From positions 1,984,001 to 2,048,000 of the forward strand of contig NZ_CP113065.1 in assembly GCF_026625825.1 (NCBI RefSeq): a stretch of DNA of 64,000 bases. Direction: 5' to 3'. This stretch comes from Pseudoxanthomonas sp. SL93 (GTDB taxonomy: Bacteria; Pseudomonadota; Gammaproteobacteria; Xanthomonadales; Xanthomonadaceae). Under the pieces are notes generated by a model. The model did not search any database. It saw only the letters and a list, made by a program, of their open reading frames with translations, and had not been told where the DNA came from. The stretch's first letter is position 1. Every line of letters begins with the position of its first letter. A program made the position numbers and the translations under genes. Positions 41,788 to 50,486 of the stretch are shown piece by piece.

Positions 41788-42486
41788 TTACTGGCGCGCG
41801 GCGCGCAATGCCTTCTGTTCTTCCAGCGTCAGCGCGACGTTGTTGCGCAGGTACGCGGGCTCGACGAGCTCCGGGGCGATCGCTTCGCCGCGCGCGTAAG
41901 CCGCAGCCGCCAGGTGCGCGAGATCGGCGGCATGCGGCAACGCCATGGCATCGATGTGGGTGAAGCGTTCGGCAAGCCGCACCTGCAGCACGTCGTCCGC
42001 GGCGGCAAACCCGGTTCCCGCGCCGTGCCAGTCCGCGTCGGTGCCGGCCAGGTCGTACTCGGCAGGGGCGACCACCGTCTCCGCCGACGTGGCTTCGAGT
42101 GCATCGCCCACGCGGCAGAAGGTGCCGGCGTAGATCTCGCCCATGCGGGCATCGATGGCGGCCAGGATGCGTGTGCCCTCCGCGCGCGCGGCCAGCACCG
42201 CCAGCGTGGATACCGGCACGATGGGCCGGTCCAGTGCCAGCGCGATGCCCTGCGCCAGCGCGATGGCCAGGCGCACCCCCGTGAACGCGCCCGGTCCACG
42301 GCTCAGCGCGATGGCATCCAGCTGGGCCCGTGCGATGCCGGCGTCGGCCAGCAGCGCCTCGGCCCACGGCAGTGACAGCTCGGCATGGCGGCGCGGCGCC
42401 ACCTCGAAACGTTCGCGCACCGCGCCGTCGACATACAGGGCGACGGAACAGGCTTCGGTAGCGGTTTCGAAGGCGAGCAGTTTCAT
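41788..42486 (-). CDS. tsaB: tRNA threonylcarbamoyladenosine synthesis partner TsaB
   Basis: 232 aa from MKLLAFETATEACSV. A catalytically silent ASKHA/Gcp-like protein that scaffolds TsaD and TsaE in making t6A37 of ANN-reading tRNAs. GPGAFTGVRLAIALAQG and the N-terminal nucleotide-fold strand are diagnostic. It lacks the metal-binding HxxxH of TsaD, as expected. 72 bp after the yoaA stop on the same strand. Confidence 0.94.
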   Translation of the reverse strand: MKLLAFETATEACSVALYVDGAVRERFEVAPRRHAELSLPWAEALLADAGIARAQLDAIALSRGPGAFTGVRLAIALAQGIALALDRPIVPVSTLAVLAARAEGTRILAAIDARMGEIYAGTFCRVGDALEATSAETVVAPAEYDLAGTDADWHGAGTGFAAADDVLQVRLAERFTHIDAMALPHAADLAHLAAAAYARGEAIAPELVEPAYLRNNVALTLEEQKALRAARQ

Positions 42487-42558
42487 TCGGGAGTCGGGAT
42501 GACCAGCCATTCGGCCGTGGGTGGACGGGATGCGGGCGTCAGCATACCCGCGCGACGA

Positions 42559-44589
42559 TCAGAAGCGCGCGGCGGCATACCAGTCGGACGCGTCGGATGC
42601 GGCAGACGCCTCGTCGCCATCGTCGGCCCCTGGCGCGACGCCGAAGAACGCCTGCACGTCCTGCACGCGACGGGTACGCGAGAACGGAGGCAGCGAGTCC
42701 AGGAACACCCTGCCATAGGGCTTGCCGGTCAGGCGCGGATCGCACAGCACCAGCACGCCGCGATCGGTCTCGCTGCGGATCAGCCGGCCCACGCCCTGCT
42801 TCAGCGCGATCACGGCCTGCGGCAGCTGCTCATCGCGGAACGGATTGCCGCCGGACCGGCGCACCGCTTCCAGGCGCGCCTCGAACACCGGATCGTCCGG
42901 CGCCGCGAACGGCAGCTTGTCCACCACCACCACGCTCAGCGCGTCGCCGACCACGTCCACGCCCTCGCGAAAGCTGGCCGCCCCCAGCAGCACGCCGTTG
43001 CCCGACTCGCGGAAGCGTTGCAGCAACGTGGCACGCGGCGCCTCACCCTGCACGAACAGCGGCCACGGCGCATCGCGCAGCGTTTCCGCGGCTTCGCGCA
43101 GTGCCCGATGCGAAGCGAACAACAGGAAGGCGCGGCCCTTGGAGGCTTCCAGCACCGGATACAGCGCCTCGATCAGCGAGGTGCCGTAGCCGAACGCATT
43201 GGGATCGGGCAGGCCGGTGGGCAGGTAGCAGAGTGCCTGCCGTGGCCAGTCGAACGGGCTGGGCTGCAGCAGCGTGGGCGGATCATCCAGCCCCAGCCGG
43301 GTGGCGAAGTGTTCGAAACTGCCACCGACCGCCAGCGTGGCCGAGGTGAACACCCACGCGGCGCGCGACTGCTCGCGGTGCTGGCGCAGCGGTCCGGAGA
43401 CGTCCAGCGGCGTGCGCTGGCAACGGAAGCCACGCTGCGTCAGCTCGTACCACAGCACGTCGTTGTGGGTGGCGGCAGCGGCCTCGTTGAAGGCGCTTCC
43501 CGCGCCGGGATCGTCATGCCAGCGCGTCAGCCGGGTGGCGAACTCGGTGGCGCGCGCCGCGCAGGCTTCCAGGCCCACTGACGTATCGGCCAGCGGCGCC
43601 AGCGCCGCGGACAGGTCGGCCAGCGCGGCGGTCAGTGCGTTGAAGCCGCTGTCGACTTCCGGCTTGCCGAGGGCACGCTCGCGCGTGCCCCGCGTCGGCA
43701 GCCCTTCCATCGCGGCACGCAGTTCGCGCAGTGCCTGCTCCAGTACGCGGACCGGCGGCTGCAGCGCCGCCAGCGAGCCGGCGACGTCCTTGCATTCGGC
43801 CAGGCAGTCGCGGGCCAGTTCCTGCAGCGGGCGCATGCCGAAACCTTCGCCGAAGAAGTTGGCGGCCAGCTCCGGCAGCTGGTGCGCTTCGTCGATGACG
43901 AAGGCCTGCGCCCCCGGCAGGATCTCGCCGAAGCCTTCCTGCTTCAGCGCCAGGTCGGCGAGCAGCAGATGATGGTTGACCACCACCACGTCGGCGGCCT
44001 GCGCGCGCTGGCGGGCCTGCACCACGAAGCAGTCTTCCCAGAACGGGCAGTCGGTGCCCAGGCAGTTGTCGATGGTGGAGGTGACCAGCGGCAGCAGCGG
44101 CGAATCCTCGGGCAGCGCGGCCAGCTCGGCCATGTCGCCGAACTGGGTGCGGCCGCTCCACGCGACGATGCGCTGGAACTGGTCCACCTGCTCGCGGCTG
44201 GTGAAGCGCGGTTCGCCCTTGGCTTGCTGCACGCGGTAGCGGCACAGGTAGTTGCTGCGCCCCTTGAGCAGCGCGGACTTCAGCCCGGCCACCCCGAGTG
44301 CATCGCGCACGCGCGGCAGGTCGCGGTGGTACAGCTGGTCCTGCAGCGCGCGTGTGCCGGTGGAGATGATCGTCTTCAGGCCGGACAGCAGCGCGGGAAC
44401 CAGATACGCGAAGGTCTTGCCGGTACCCGTGCCGGCCTCGGCGAGCAGCACGTCACGCGCGTCGAAGGCATCGGCGATCGCGGCCGTCAGCCGTTGCTGG
44501 GCGGCGCGCGGGGCGAAGGCGTCGAGGCGGGTGGCCAGCGCACCGCCCTCGCTGAGGGCTTCGCGGCTGGCCTGGGCTAGCTGGGACAT
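42559..44589 (-). CDS. yoaA: ATP-dependent DNA helicase, YoaA/DinG family (XPD-like)
   Basis: 676 aa SF2 helicase with an iron-sulfur cluster. Walker A is LLAEAGTGTGKTFAYLVP, and the DEAH box is VIDEAHQLPELAA. The four cluster cysteines fall in NYLCRYRV and NCLGTDCPFWEDCFV. Motif V/VI segments VGRLIRSETDRGVLVL lie near the C-terminus. YoaA-type helicases repair replication-blocking lesions and work with HolC. Between a lipoprotein gene and tsaB, same strand. A DinG versus YoaA choice is by length and C-terminal LTGKPYGRVFLDSLPP. Confidence 0.9.
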   Translation of the reverse strand: MSQLAQASREALSEGGALATRLDAFAPRAAQQRLTAAIADAFDARDVLLAEAGTGTGKTFAYLVPALLSGLKTIISTGTRALQDQLYHRDLPRVRDALGVAGLKSALLKGRSNYLCRYRVQQAKGEPRFTSREQVDQFQRIVAWSGRTQFGDMAELAALPEDSPLLPLVTSTIDNCLGTDCPFWEDCFVVQARQRAQAADVVVVNHHLLLADLALKQEGFGEILPGAQAFVIDEAHQLPELAANFFGEGFGMRPLQELARDCLAECKDVAGSLAALQPPVRVLEQALRELRAAMEGLPTRGTRERALGKPEVDSGFNALTAALADLSAALAPLADTSVGLEACAARATEFATRLTRWHDDPGAGSAFNEAAAATHNDVLWYELTQRGFRCQRTPLDVSGPLRQHREQSRAAWVFTSATLAVGGSFEHFATRLGLDDPPTLLQPSPFDWPRQALCYLPTGLPDPNAFGYGTSLIEALYPVLEASKGRAFLLFASHRALREAAETLRDAPWPLFVQGEAPRATLLQRFRESGNGVLLGAASFREGVDVVGDALSVVVVDKLPFAAPDDPVFEARLEAVRRSGGNPFRDEQLPQAVIALKQGVGRLIRSETDRGVLVLCDPRLTGKPYGRVFLDSLPPFSRTRRVQDVQAFFGVAPGADDGDEASAASDASDWYAAARF

Positions 44590-44668
44590 CGGGGGAACGG
44601 GGAGCAGAAGGCGGGAACAAGGGTACCGCGTCGGGCGGTGCGCCGTGTCCGGACCCGCCGCAGGGGGA

Positions 44669-45274
44669 TCACATGCGCTCGATCACCGGCACCGTGCAGG
44701 CATCGCGCTGCCGCTCGGCTTCGGCGATGGCGGCATCCTGCGTGGCGATCTGCGCCGCGTGCTGCGCGGCCACCTCGGGGCTGTGACGCGCGGGCAAAGG
44801 CGGCAGCACGGCGCGCTGGTGTTGGCGCACCTGGCGGATGGTTTCCCAGTGCTGGCGGCACAGCGGGCCCACCTGCGAGCCCAACTGGTGGGCACGCCGG
44901 GCCAGCGTGTCGGCACGCGCGTAGTCGCGCTGCAGCAGCGCCACTTCCGCGCGCTCCTGCAACACCGCCGGATCGTCGCCAACGATCATGAGTGCCTGGT
45001 TGAGCGCGTCGGCCGCCGTGGCGTAGTCGCGCGCCGCAGTGGCCCGCCCGGCTTTCTCGCGCAGGTCTTCCACCTGGGGATCGCGCAGCGGCTGCACGGC
45101 GAGTTCACGGTCGTCGGCACCCGCCGCCACGCGGATGGCCGCCACGCGCTGTTCGGGGGTGACCGGATCGGTGGCGGCCGGCGGGGTGCTGCCGGGTCCA
45201 TTCGGGGTGGCGCAGGCCGACAGCAGCATGGCCAGTGCCAGCGTCACCAGGAGGTTTTCGGACTTCATGATCAT
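44669..45274 (-). CDS. Predicted lipoprotein with TPR-like helices
   Basis: 201 aa. The lipobox LSAC is at about Cys21 (LLVTLALAMLLSACATPNG). A helical region follows (about 70-150, with ARDYATAADALNQALMI and LLQRDYARADTLARRAHQ resembling two tetratricopeptide repeats), and a Gln/Ala-rich C-terminus. No family recognised beyond TPR-like. The ATG overlaps the mrcB stop by ATGA (a second ATG is 6 bp in), so it is probably co-expressed with mrcB and may be a lipoprotein partner of PBP1B. That role is inference. Confidence 0.72.
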   Translation of the reverse strand: MIMKSENLLVTLALAMLLSACATPNGPGSTPPAATDPVTPEQRVAAIRVAAGADDRELAVQPLRDPQVEDLREKAGRATAARDYATAADALNQALMIVGDDPAVLQERAEVALLQRDYARADTLARRAHQLGSQVGPLCRQHWETIRQVRQHQRAVLPPLPARHSPEVAAQHAAQIATQDAAIAEAERQRDACTVPVIERM

Positions 45275-47685
45275 TGCGAAGGCGGGGGGGTCTCATTCTC
45301 GGGGGGCGGTGAGGGTTCGTCCTTCCTGTCCAGGCCGAACCAGCTGCGCCAGCCGCCGCTTTCCTCTTCTTCTTCGCCATCGATCAGCGGCTGCTCGACC
45401 ACGCAGGTGGCATGCGGCGGCGCGAAGCCCGACACGAACGGCAACTGGCGGGCGCCGGGGCAGCCAGGGTCCGTGGTGTTGGCACCGACGACCCATTGCC
45501 AGTCCAGGCCCTTGCCCGACACCTTCAACGGCGCACTGGGCAGCCGCGAGAACAGCCCCGACCAAACGCGCATCGCGCCCGTGGCGCCGTAGAGGCCGGT
45601 CTGCTCGTTCTGGTCGTTGCCCATCCACACCACCGCCAGATGGTCGCCGGTGTAGCCGGCATACCAGCTGTCGCGGCCATCGTTGCTGGTGCCGGTCTTG
45701 CCGGCGGACTGCAGGCGGCCCAGGCCATCGCCGAGCAGCTGCCGTCCGGTGCCGTTGGCGACCACCTGCTGCAGCGCGACGCTGATCAGGTTGGCCGCGA
45801 TGGAGTCGCCTTCCTGTGCCGGCGCGGGCGTCTTGTCGTAGCGCTTGAGCAGCTTGCCGTCGGGGTCCAGCACGCCGCGCACGGCATGCAGCGGCTGGAT
45901 CTCGCCGCCCGACGCCAGGAACTGGTACAGCTGCGCCATCGCGTACGGGCTCTGGTCGGTGGCGCCGAGGATCAGGGCGGGATTCGGTTCGGCCTGGATG
46001 CCGGCCAGCACGCGGATGAGCTGCGCCAGGCGGTCGGGGTCCACCTTCATGCCCACCCGCACGGTGGCCTGGTTGTAGGACTGCGCCAGCGCGTCGACCA
46101 TCCTCACGCTGCCATGGCTGCGGCGGTCGGAGTTGGTCGGCGACCAGCGCTTGTTCTTGCCCAGCTGCACGGTGACCGGCGAGTCGTCCACCCAGCTCGC
46201 CAGCGAGTACTCCTCGGGCTGCGCCAGCGCCAGCAGGTAGACGAACGGCTTGAGCAGCGAGCCTACCGGCCGCTGTGCCTCGACGGCACGGTTGAAGCCG
46301 ACTTCCGACACATTGCGGCTGCCGACGACGGCGAGCACGTCGCCGTCATGGACGTCGGTCACCACCATGCCCACCTGCAATGGCGGCCGGCGTTTGCTGT
46401 CCACCGATTTCAGCGTGCGCGTCACCGACGCTTCTGCGTAGGCCTGCGCCGACGGCGACATGCCGGTCAACACCGTCAGCCCTGCGCCCTGCAGAGCGCT
46501 TTCCGGGTAATCGCGTGCCAGCTGGCGGCGCACCAGGTCGACGTAGGCAGGGAAGCGGTTGGCCGCCGCCATGCCCGGCGTCTTGGTCACGCCCAGGGGA
46601 GCGGCACGGGCGCGCGCGTGTTCGGCATCGTCGATGAGGCCGGTCTCGTGCATCTTGTCCAGCGCCAGGTTGCGGCGGGCCAGCGCGCGCTCCGGATTGC
46701 GGCGCGGGTCGTAGTACGAGGGCCCCTTGACGATGCCGATCAGCAGCGCGGTCTGCTCGGTGGTCAGGCTGTCGAGATCACGCCCGAACCAGAATTCGGA
46801 GGCCGCCGACACGCCGTGGATGGCCTGGCTGCCACGCTGCCCCAGGTATACCTGGTTGAAATACGCCTCCAGGATGGTGCGCTTGTCGTAACGCGCCTCC
46901 AGGATCAATGCGTACAGGATTTCGTTGAACTTGCGGGTCGGCGTCTGCTCCTTGCCGATGCCCAGCAGTCCGCTGCGCGCCAGCTGTTGGGTCAGCGTGC
47001 TCGCGCCCTGGCGCGTGTCGCCGCCCGAACGCACCAGCAGCCATGCCGCGCGCACCATGCCGGACAGGTCCACGCCATGGTGGTCCTTGAAGTCGCGGTC
47101 CTCGACGGCCTGCAGGCCGGTGACCAGCAGGTCGGGCACTTCCTCCAGCCGCACCAGCCTGCGTTCCTCCTGCTTCTGGCCGTAGAGCGTGGCGATGCGC
47201 GCGGGGTCCAGCCGCGCGGCCTTCAGGTTCTGCTTGCGGACCACGTCGCGGACGACGGCCACGCGGCCACCGGACAGGCTGACCTGCAGCTGGCGCGGCG
47301 CCACGCGCCCATCCACGTCGATGAATCCCCGGCTGGAGATGGTGAAGCGGCCACCCTCGCGCTTGTACGTGCCCGGCCGCGTGCCGGCACCGTCATCCCG
47401 GTATGCCGCCGCATCCAGTTCGGTCTTCAGCGTCTGCGCATCCATCGCCAGACCGGGCGCCAGCTGCAGGGGACGCGCGTAGACCCGGGTGGGAATCTGC
47501 CAGCGCAGCTCGCCGAAACGCTCGGTGACCTGGTGATTCAGGTACAGCGTATAGGGAATCAGGAACCCCAGCCCCAGCCCGACCGCGGCCAGGCCCCAGG
47601 TCAGCAACCGCTGGCGCCACACGGGCGCGCCGCCGTCGTCGATGTCGTCTTCGTCCTGGTCTTCGTCGTAGTCGTTGTGGGCCAC
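45271..47685 (-). CDS. mrcB: Bifunctional penicillin-binding protein 1B
   Basis: About 804 aa from a GTG at 47685 (VAHNDYDEDQDEDD); no ATG exists before residue 80, and an earlier GTG at 47754 seems less likely. Acidic N-terminal cytoplasmic tail, one TM helix (about 30-50), a UB2H-like domain (about 65-150), and the GT51 transglycosylase with catalytic Glu195 in AVEDRDFKDHHGV and ASTLTQQLARSG. The transpeptidase has Ser476 in GSLLKPF, SYNQ and KTGTS. Makes and cross-links peptidoglycan. An acidic Glu-rich C-terminal tail follows. Co-transcribed with the downstream lipoprotein gene. Confidence 0.93.
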   Translation of the reverse strand: MAHNDYDEDQDEDDIDDGGAPVWRQRLLTWGLAAVGLGLGFLIPYTLYLNHQVTERFGELRWQIPTRVYARPLQLAPGLAMDAQTLKTELDAAAYRDDGAGTRPGTYKREGGRFTISSRGFIDVDGRVAPRQLQVSLSGGRVAVVRDVVRKQNLKAARLDPARIATLYGQKQEERRLVRLEEVPDLLVTGLQAVEDRDFKDHHGVDLSGMVRAAWLLVRSGGDTRQGASTLTQQLARSGLLGIGKEQTPTRKFNEILYALILEARYDKRTILEAYFNQVYLGQRGSQAIHGVSAASEFWFGRDLDSLTTEQTALLIGIVKGPSYYDPRRNPERALARRNLALDKMHETGLIDDAEHARARAAPLGVTKTPGMAAANRFPAYVDLVRRQLARDYPESALQGAGLTVLTGMSPSAQAYAEASVTRTLKSVDSKRRPPLQVGMVVTDVHDGDVLAVVGSRNVSEVGFNRAVEAQRPVGSLLKPFVYLLALAQPEEYSLASWVDDSPVTVQLGKNKRWSPTNSDRRSHGSVRMVDALAQSYNQATVRVGMKVDPDRLAQLIRVLAGIQAEPNPALILGATDQSPYAMAQLYQFLASGGEIQPLHAVRGVLDPDGKLLKRYDKTPAPAQEGDSIAANLISVALQQVVANGTGRQLLGDGLGRLQSAGKTGTSNDGRDSWYAGYTGDHLAVVWMGNDQNEQTGLYGATGAMRVWSGLFSRLPSAPLKVSGKGLDWQWVVGANTTDPGCPGARQLPFVSGFAPPHATCVVEQPLIDGEEEEESGGWRSWFGLDRKDEPSPPPENETPPPSQ

Positions 47686-47781
47686 AGGGGATGCGACAAT
47701 GGGAATTCGGGCGAGTCTAGCGCAGCCATCCGTGCCGCGCCCGGGCCCGTGCACCCCCTACTCAGCTGGAGTTGCAACGGA

Positions 47782-49878
47782 ATGTCGATGTCGTGGGCCG
47801 AAGTGCGGTTTCTGCTGGAACGCACGCGCGGGCTGCTACGCCGGGGGATGGCCAGCCTGCGTACGCGCGGCCTGCAGGCCACCTGGTCACGCGTCAAACG
47901 GCAGCTCCGGCCAGTCGAAGGATTGCCGCCGGGCGCGCTGTTCTTCCCGGATGCACTGCCCTTCGCCCCCTTCACCGTGCCGTCCAGCGACGCGCCCGAC
48001 GTCAGCATCGTGATTCCCGTCTACAACCAGGCAGGCCATACGCTGGCCTGCCTGCGCGCGCTGGCCGCGCATCCCCCATCCGCCCGCTGCGAAATCATCG
48101 TCGTCGATGACGGCTCCAGCGACGAGACCGCGGCGTGGATGCCGGCCATCACCGGCCTGCACTATCACCGGCGTGCCGCCAACGGCGGCTTCATCGCCGC
48201 CTGCAACGACGGCGCGTCGCGCGCGCGCGGCCGCTTCATCGTGTTCCTCAACAACGATACGGTGCCGCAACCCGGCTGGCTGGACGCGCTGCTCGACACC
48301 TTCACCACCTGCCCCGACGCCGGGCTGGTGGGTGCCCAGCTGATCTATCCCGACGGACGCCTGCAGGAAGCTGGCGGCGTGGTGTTCGACGACGGTTCCG
48401 CCTGGAACTACGGGCGTTTCGATGCCCCCGACGACCCGCGCTATGCCAGCGTGCGCGACGCCGACTATTGTTCCGGCGCGGCCGTGATGGTGCCTGCGGA
48501 GGTGTTCCGTGCGCTGGGCGGCTTCGACACGCGCTACGCGCCCGCCTATTACGAGGACACGGACCTGGCATTCGCCGTGCGTGCGAGCGGCAGGCGCGTC
48601 CTCTACCAGCCCGCATCGCGTGTCGTGCACCTGGAGGGCATCACCTCGGGCACCGACCTGGCCAGCGGCACCAAGGCCTATCAGGTGCGCAACCGCCACG
48701 TCTTCGCGGAGAAATGGGCGCAGGCGCTGACATCACAGCCGGCGGCGGGCACTCTACCCACGCCGGCGTCGCTGGCGGCGGGGCGCCGGCAGGTGCTGGT
48801 GGTGGATACGGAAACGCCGAAACGCCACCACGATTCGGCGTCGCTGCGCATGTTCAACCTGATGCGGCTGCTGGTGGATGCGGGTGCCCATGTGGTGTTC
48901 CTGCCGGCCGACCTGCGTGCGGCGGGCGCGGACACCGAGGCGCTTCGCCGCCATGGCGTGGAAGTCTGGCATGCGCCCTTCGCGGGCAGCGCACCCGCTT
49001 GGCTGCGCGAACATGGCCGTCGCTTCGACGTCGTGCTGCTGTCGCGCCACTACGTCGCCGCGGAATTCCTTCCCCTGGTCAAACGCCATGCGCCGCAGGC
49101 GCGGGTGGTGTTCGACACCGTCGATCTGCACTACCTGCGTGAGATCCGGGGCGCGGAACTCGCGGGCGACAGAACGCTGCTGCATTCGGCGCAGCGCACG
49201 CGCGAGCGCGAACTCGCGCTGATGGAACAGGCCGACGTGACCCTGGTGGTCAGCACGGTGGAGCGCGACCTGCTGGCCAAGGATGCGGCCACCGCCACCG
49301 TCGACGTGCTGTCCAACCTGCATGAGCTGCCGGTACCGGGCCTGGCGTACGAAACCAGGAAAGACCTGGTGTTTGTCGGCGGCTTCCGCCATCCGCCGAA
49401 CGTGGATGCGGCGCTGTGGTTCGGGCGCGAGATCTTCCCGCTCATCCGCGCACAGCTCCCGGGGATCCTCTTCCATTGCATCGGCGCGGATCCTCCACCC
49501 GAGGTCCAGGCGTTGCAGCAGGAGGAAGGCATCACCGTTCACGGTCATGTACCGGACCTCGCACCGTACATGGACGGCGCGCGCGTGGCGGTCGCACCGC
49601 TGCGCTTCGGGGCCGGTGTGAAGGGCAAGGTGAACCTGAGCATGGCGCACGGGCAGCCGGTGGTGGCGACGCCGTGCGCGGTCGAAGGCATGCATCTCGG
49701 CGACGGACATGATGTGCTCGTCGCAGAAACTACGGACGCCTTCGCCGACGCAGTGGTGCGCCTGTACGGCGACGCAGTGCTGTGGGGCCGCCTGTCGGCC
49801 AACGGTCGCGAGAACGTCCGGAAGCACTTCTCGCTCGATGCTGCACGCGCGGTGGTGGAGCGCGTGTTCCTGCGCTAG
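47782..49878 (+). CDS. Two-domain glycosyltransferase (GT2 N-terminal, GT4 C-terminal)
   Basis: 698 aa from MSMSWAEVRF. The frame is open far upstream, but that part is antisense to mrcB. The N-terminal domain (about 75-300) is GT2: VSIVIPVYNQAGHTLACL, VVDDGSSDET, NNDTVPQPG and YYEDTDLAFAVRASG. The C-terminal domain (about 340-695) is GT4-like: DLVFVGGFRHPPNVDAA and APLRFGAGVKGKVNLSMAHG. Such fusions decorate O-antigen, rhamnan or glycans of pili or flagella; the acceptor is unknown. Divergent from mrcB and without a surrounding polysaccharide cluster. Confidence 0.87.
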   Translation: MSMSWAEVRFLLERTRGLLRRGMASLRTRGLQATWSRVKRQLRPVEGLPPGALFFPDALPFAPFTVPSSDAPDVSIVIPVYNQAGHTLACLRALAAHPPSARCEIIVVDDGSSDETAAWMPAITGLHYHRRAANGGFIAACNDGASRARGRFIVFLNNDTVPQPGWLDALLDTFTTCPDAGLVGAQLIYPDGRLQEAGGVVFDDGSAWNYGRFDAPDDPRYASVRDADYCSGAAVMVPAEVFRALGGFDTRYAPAYYEDTDLAFAVRASGRRVLYQPASRVVHLEGITSGTDLASGTKAYQVRNRHVFAEKWAQALTSQPAAGTLPTPASLAAGRRQVLVVDTETPKRHHDSASLRMFNLMRLLVDAGAHVVFLPADLRAAGADTEALRRHGVEVWHAPFAGSAPAWLREHGRRFDVVLLSRHYVAAEFLPLVKRHAPQARVVFDTVDLHYLREIRGAELAGDRTLLHSAQRTRERELALMEQADVTLVVSTVERDLLAKDAATATVDVLSNLHELPVPGLAYETRKDLVFVGGFRHPPNVDAALWFGREIFPLIRAQLPGILFHCIGADPPPEVQALQQEEGITVHGHVPDLAPYMDGARVAVAPLRFGAGVKGKVNLSMAHGQPVVATPCAVEGMHLGDGHDVLVAETTDAFADAVVRLYGDAVLWGRLSANGRENVRKHFSLDAARAVVERVFLR

Positions 49879-49894
49879 GCGGGTCCGTGCGCCG

Positions 49895-50461
49895 TCAAGG
49901 CGCCCGGGACCGCACGGGCTTGTACTGCCGCTCGTCACCCACACCCTTGGCGCCGGCATCGACGTTGGCGCACAGCTTGCCATCGCACAGGGTGACGTCC
50001 GCCGCGTCGTAGGCACGCAGCAGTTCGGCCGAAATCTGGTTGCGACGGATCTCGTCGTAGTAGTGACCCGACAACCAGGCGCCGGCGCCCACGGCCGTCA
50101 GCAACAGGGCGATGGAGCACGCCGTCGAGATCCACAGTGCGCGACTGACCCGCTGCAGTTGTTCGGCCACCTGCCGGGACTGTTCGGTGTCGCGCGTCAT
50201 CTGTTGGCCGGCGTCACGCATCGTGCGCTGCACGGTATCGGCGGCCTGCTCGAAGCCTTTGCCGACCTCGTGCCGTATCTGAGTGGACAGTGTGGAAAAG
50301 CTGACGTCGGCCGCATCGCGGAGAAGGCTCGGCACGGTGTCGGCGACGTCCTGCAGCTGCTGCGCGCTCAGTTGGTGGCGCTGACTTGCCTGCTCGCTCT
50401 GGCGGCGGAAATGTTCGAGCACATCGGCTGTCTCCAGCAACAGGGTTTGAAGTTTCTCCAT
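49895..50461 (-). CDS. Coiled-coil, single-pass membrane protein downstream of the lipase
   Basis: 188 aa from the ATG at MEKLQTLLLET; GGGAG lies 6 nt upstream of this ATG, whereas an ATG 6 bp earlier overlaps the GGGAG. A long N-terminal helix with heptad-like pattern (about 1-105) is rich in Gln, Glu and Ser. One TM segment comes near 110-130 (STACSIALLLTAVGAGAWL), then a short extracytoplasmic C-terminus containing two Cys (TLCDGKLCAN). I do not recognise the family; the topology resembles MbeB/MobB plasmid mobilisation proteins but I see no sequence proof. It follows the lipase by 25 bp and is probably in its operon. Confidence 0.65.
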   Translation of the reverse strand: MEKLQTLLLETADVLEHFRRQSEQASQRHQLSAQQLQDVADTVPSLLRDAADVSFSTLSTQIRHEVGKGFEQAADTVQRTMRDAGQQMTRDTEQSRQVAEQLQRVSRALWISTACSIALLLTAVGAGAWLSGHYYDEIRRNQISAELLRAYDAADVTLCDGKLCANVDAGAKGVGDERQYKPVRSRAP

Positions 50462-50486
50462 GTCCATCTCCCGATGAATCCTTTCC

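Noticed and set aside
45412..47781. 5' extension of the glycosyltransferase frame by about 790 codons
   Set aside because: The extension is antisense to mrcB and has shadow composition. GT2 homology begins only after the ATG at 47782.
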